DNA from: Lineus longissimus
Lineage: Eukaryota; Nemertea; Pilidiophora; Heteronemertea; Lineidae
Length of the DNA stretch: 64,000 bases
Reading direction: 5' to 3'
Assembly (NCBI RefSeq): GCF_910592395.1
Contig: NC_088323.1
Location: 3,470,001-3,534,000 of the forward strand
The translations under genes were made by a program, and so were the position numbers. Position 1 is the stretch's first letter. Each line of letters starts with the position of its first letter. The notes under the pieces are model-generated. The model had not been told where the DNA came from. It did not search any database and saw only the letters and a list, made by a program, of their open reading frames with translations. Shown here one piece after another: positions 63,301-64,000 of the stretch.

Positions 63301-64000
63301 GGACGACCATGGGACTAGTCGCGTACCAGGTCAAAGGCGGTGTTTGAAAGTTGACAAATATGTTATCCATAGCACCACTCGTTAAAAAAACTGCTACACG
63401 GGAACTCCAGGCACGTATCATTTGCACCGCCAAATCCTGGTATAATGGTCCTATGTGACAGCTTAAGTTGTGACAAACGGTCAATTTCATCTGTTACTGC
63501 TCCGTGGTTTTTTCATCTTTTGTTGGCTGCTGGCACTTGATTTGCGTGAATAGTTGTCTGATTTCTCTCGCCGAAGAGGGAAATTACCATATATTTAAGA
63601 TCAATATCATCACCTGAGAACGTCGACAATAATAGCTGGACACGACAGCTAACCATGATCAGACAGTAAATAATCGCCTTGAATTAGCTTAATAATTTGG
63701 CAGCCAAGAAAAGAAATATAGCATACTCGATATTCAGATATCATACAGTGAATCATCATCTTCTATTAGCTTCATCATTCGGCGTCGAACAAAAAACTCG
63801 TACTCGATATTCCAGAGAGGAATCCGATGCTCCGATTGGCTGATAAGCCAGTGATTTGGCTGTTAGACTGGTGCCCTGTCGTAGTGGAATGATGTTGATA
63901 CAAGGATTTTACGTTATTTACCCTCTACCTTGCACCATTTCCAACCATTTGGGGTCGAGATACCAAGGTACCAGTATTTGCCAAACGAAGAACTAGCTGT
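45370..64000. other. Intergenic region, part 2
   Basis: No gene supported. A minus-strand 129-codon frame at 57204-57593 and a 112-codon frame at 46277-46615 are the longest; neither shows a domain or splice context. AT-rich segments with homeodomain-type TTAATTAA or ATTGATTG clusters occur near 53930-53960 and 54770-54850. The CRE palindrome is at 61627. Short repeats such as GAAATGAAATGAAAT (about 51755) are trivial. Confidence 0.55.
61627..61642. promoter_or_regulatory. 16-bp palindrome centred on a CRE (TGACGTCA)
   Basis: CTAATGACGTCATTAG is perfectly palindromic. Its core is the full cyclic-AMP response element TGACGTCA bound by CREB/ATF bZIP dimers, flanked on both sides by the homeodomain core TAAT/ATTA. 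It lies about 28 kb 5' of the mucin gene. Regulatory activity is inferred only from the motif. Confidence 0.4.

Overview
The window is nuclear DNA from an animal, most likely an aquatic invertebrate; the sequence does not identify the species. The evidence is one split gene with consensus GT..AG introns, animal-only extracellular domains (EMI, EGF, VWD, C8, TIL, VWC, LDLa), a TATA box, a polyadenylation signal, a mariner-type MITE and tRNA-derived SINE fragments. There are no operons or bacterial signals.

The left half (about 1.04-33.9 kb) is a single minus-strand gene. I rebuilt it by hand as 53 coding exons from ATG 33745 to TGA 1135, coding for roughly 4,120 residues. Every junction keeps reading frame except one (between 14.4 and 13.6 kb), where a short exon is missing or a donor is misplaced. 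Order of the protein: signal peptide; EMI; five EGF-like modules; three VWD-C8-TIL assemblies with an extra TIL before the third; short Thr/Pro stretches; VWC-like cysteine modules; one LDLa; four copies of a cysteine-bounded, discoidin-like (F5/8C-like) beta-sandwich; and Pro/Thr/Ser mucin segments. The largest mucin segment is about 44 tandem copies of a 26-residue (78-bp) unit in one 4.1-kb exon. The plan is that of a secreted, probably gel-forming or matrix mucin related to MUC2, VWF, hemocytin and SCO-spondin, but no C-terminal cystine knot is visible. The assembly modules are N-terminal and the glycosylated mass is C-terminal.

The most unusual points: the 44-unit array lies inside the third discoidin-like domain, where the other copies have a phase-0 intron; the array shows recent block duplications of 3 and 7 units; GDPH self-cleavage motifs occur in VWD2 and VWD3 but not VWD1; and there are 18- and 24-nt coding microexons.

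The right half (about 33.9-64 kb) holds no gene I can support. It is AT-rich, with many short ORFs lacking recognisable domains, long poly-G tracts, one SINE-like element and a few palindromes that resemble transcription-factor sites. It is best read as the intergenic and possibly regulatory region 5' of the mucin gene. The first kilobase, past the 3' end of the gene, also shows no clear gene.
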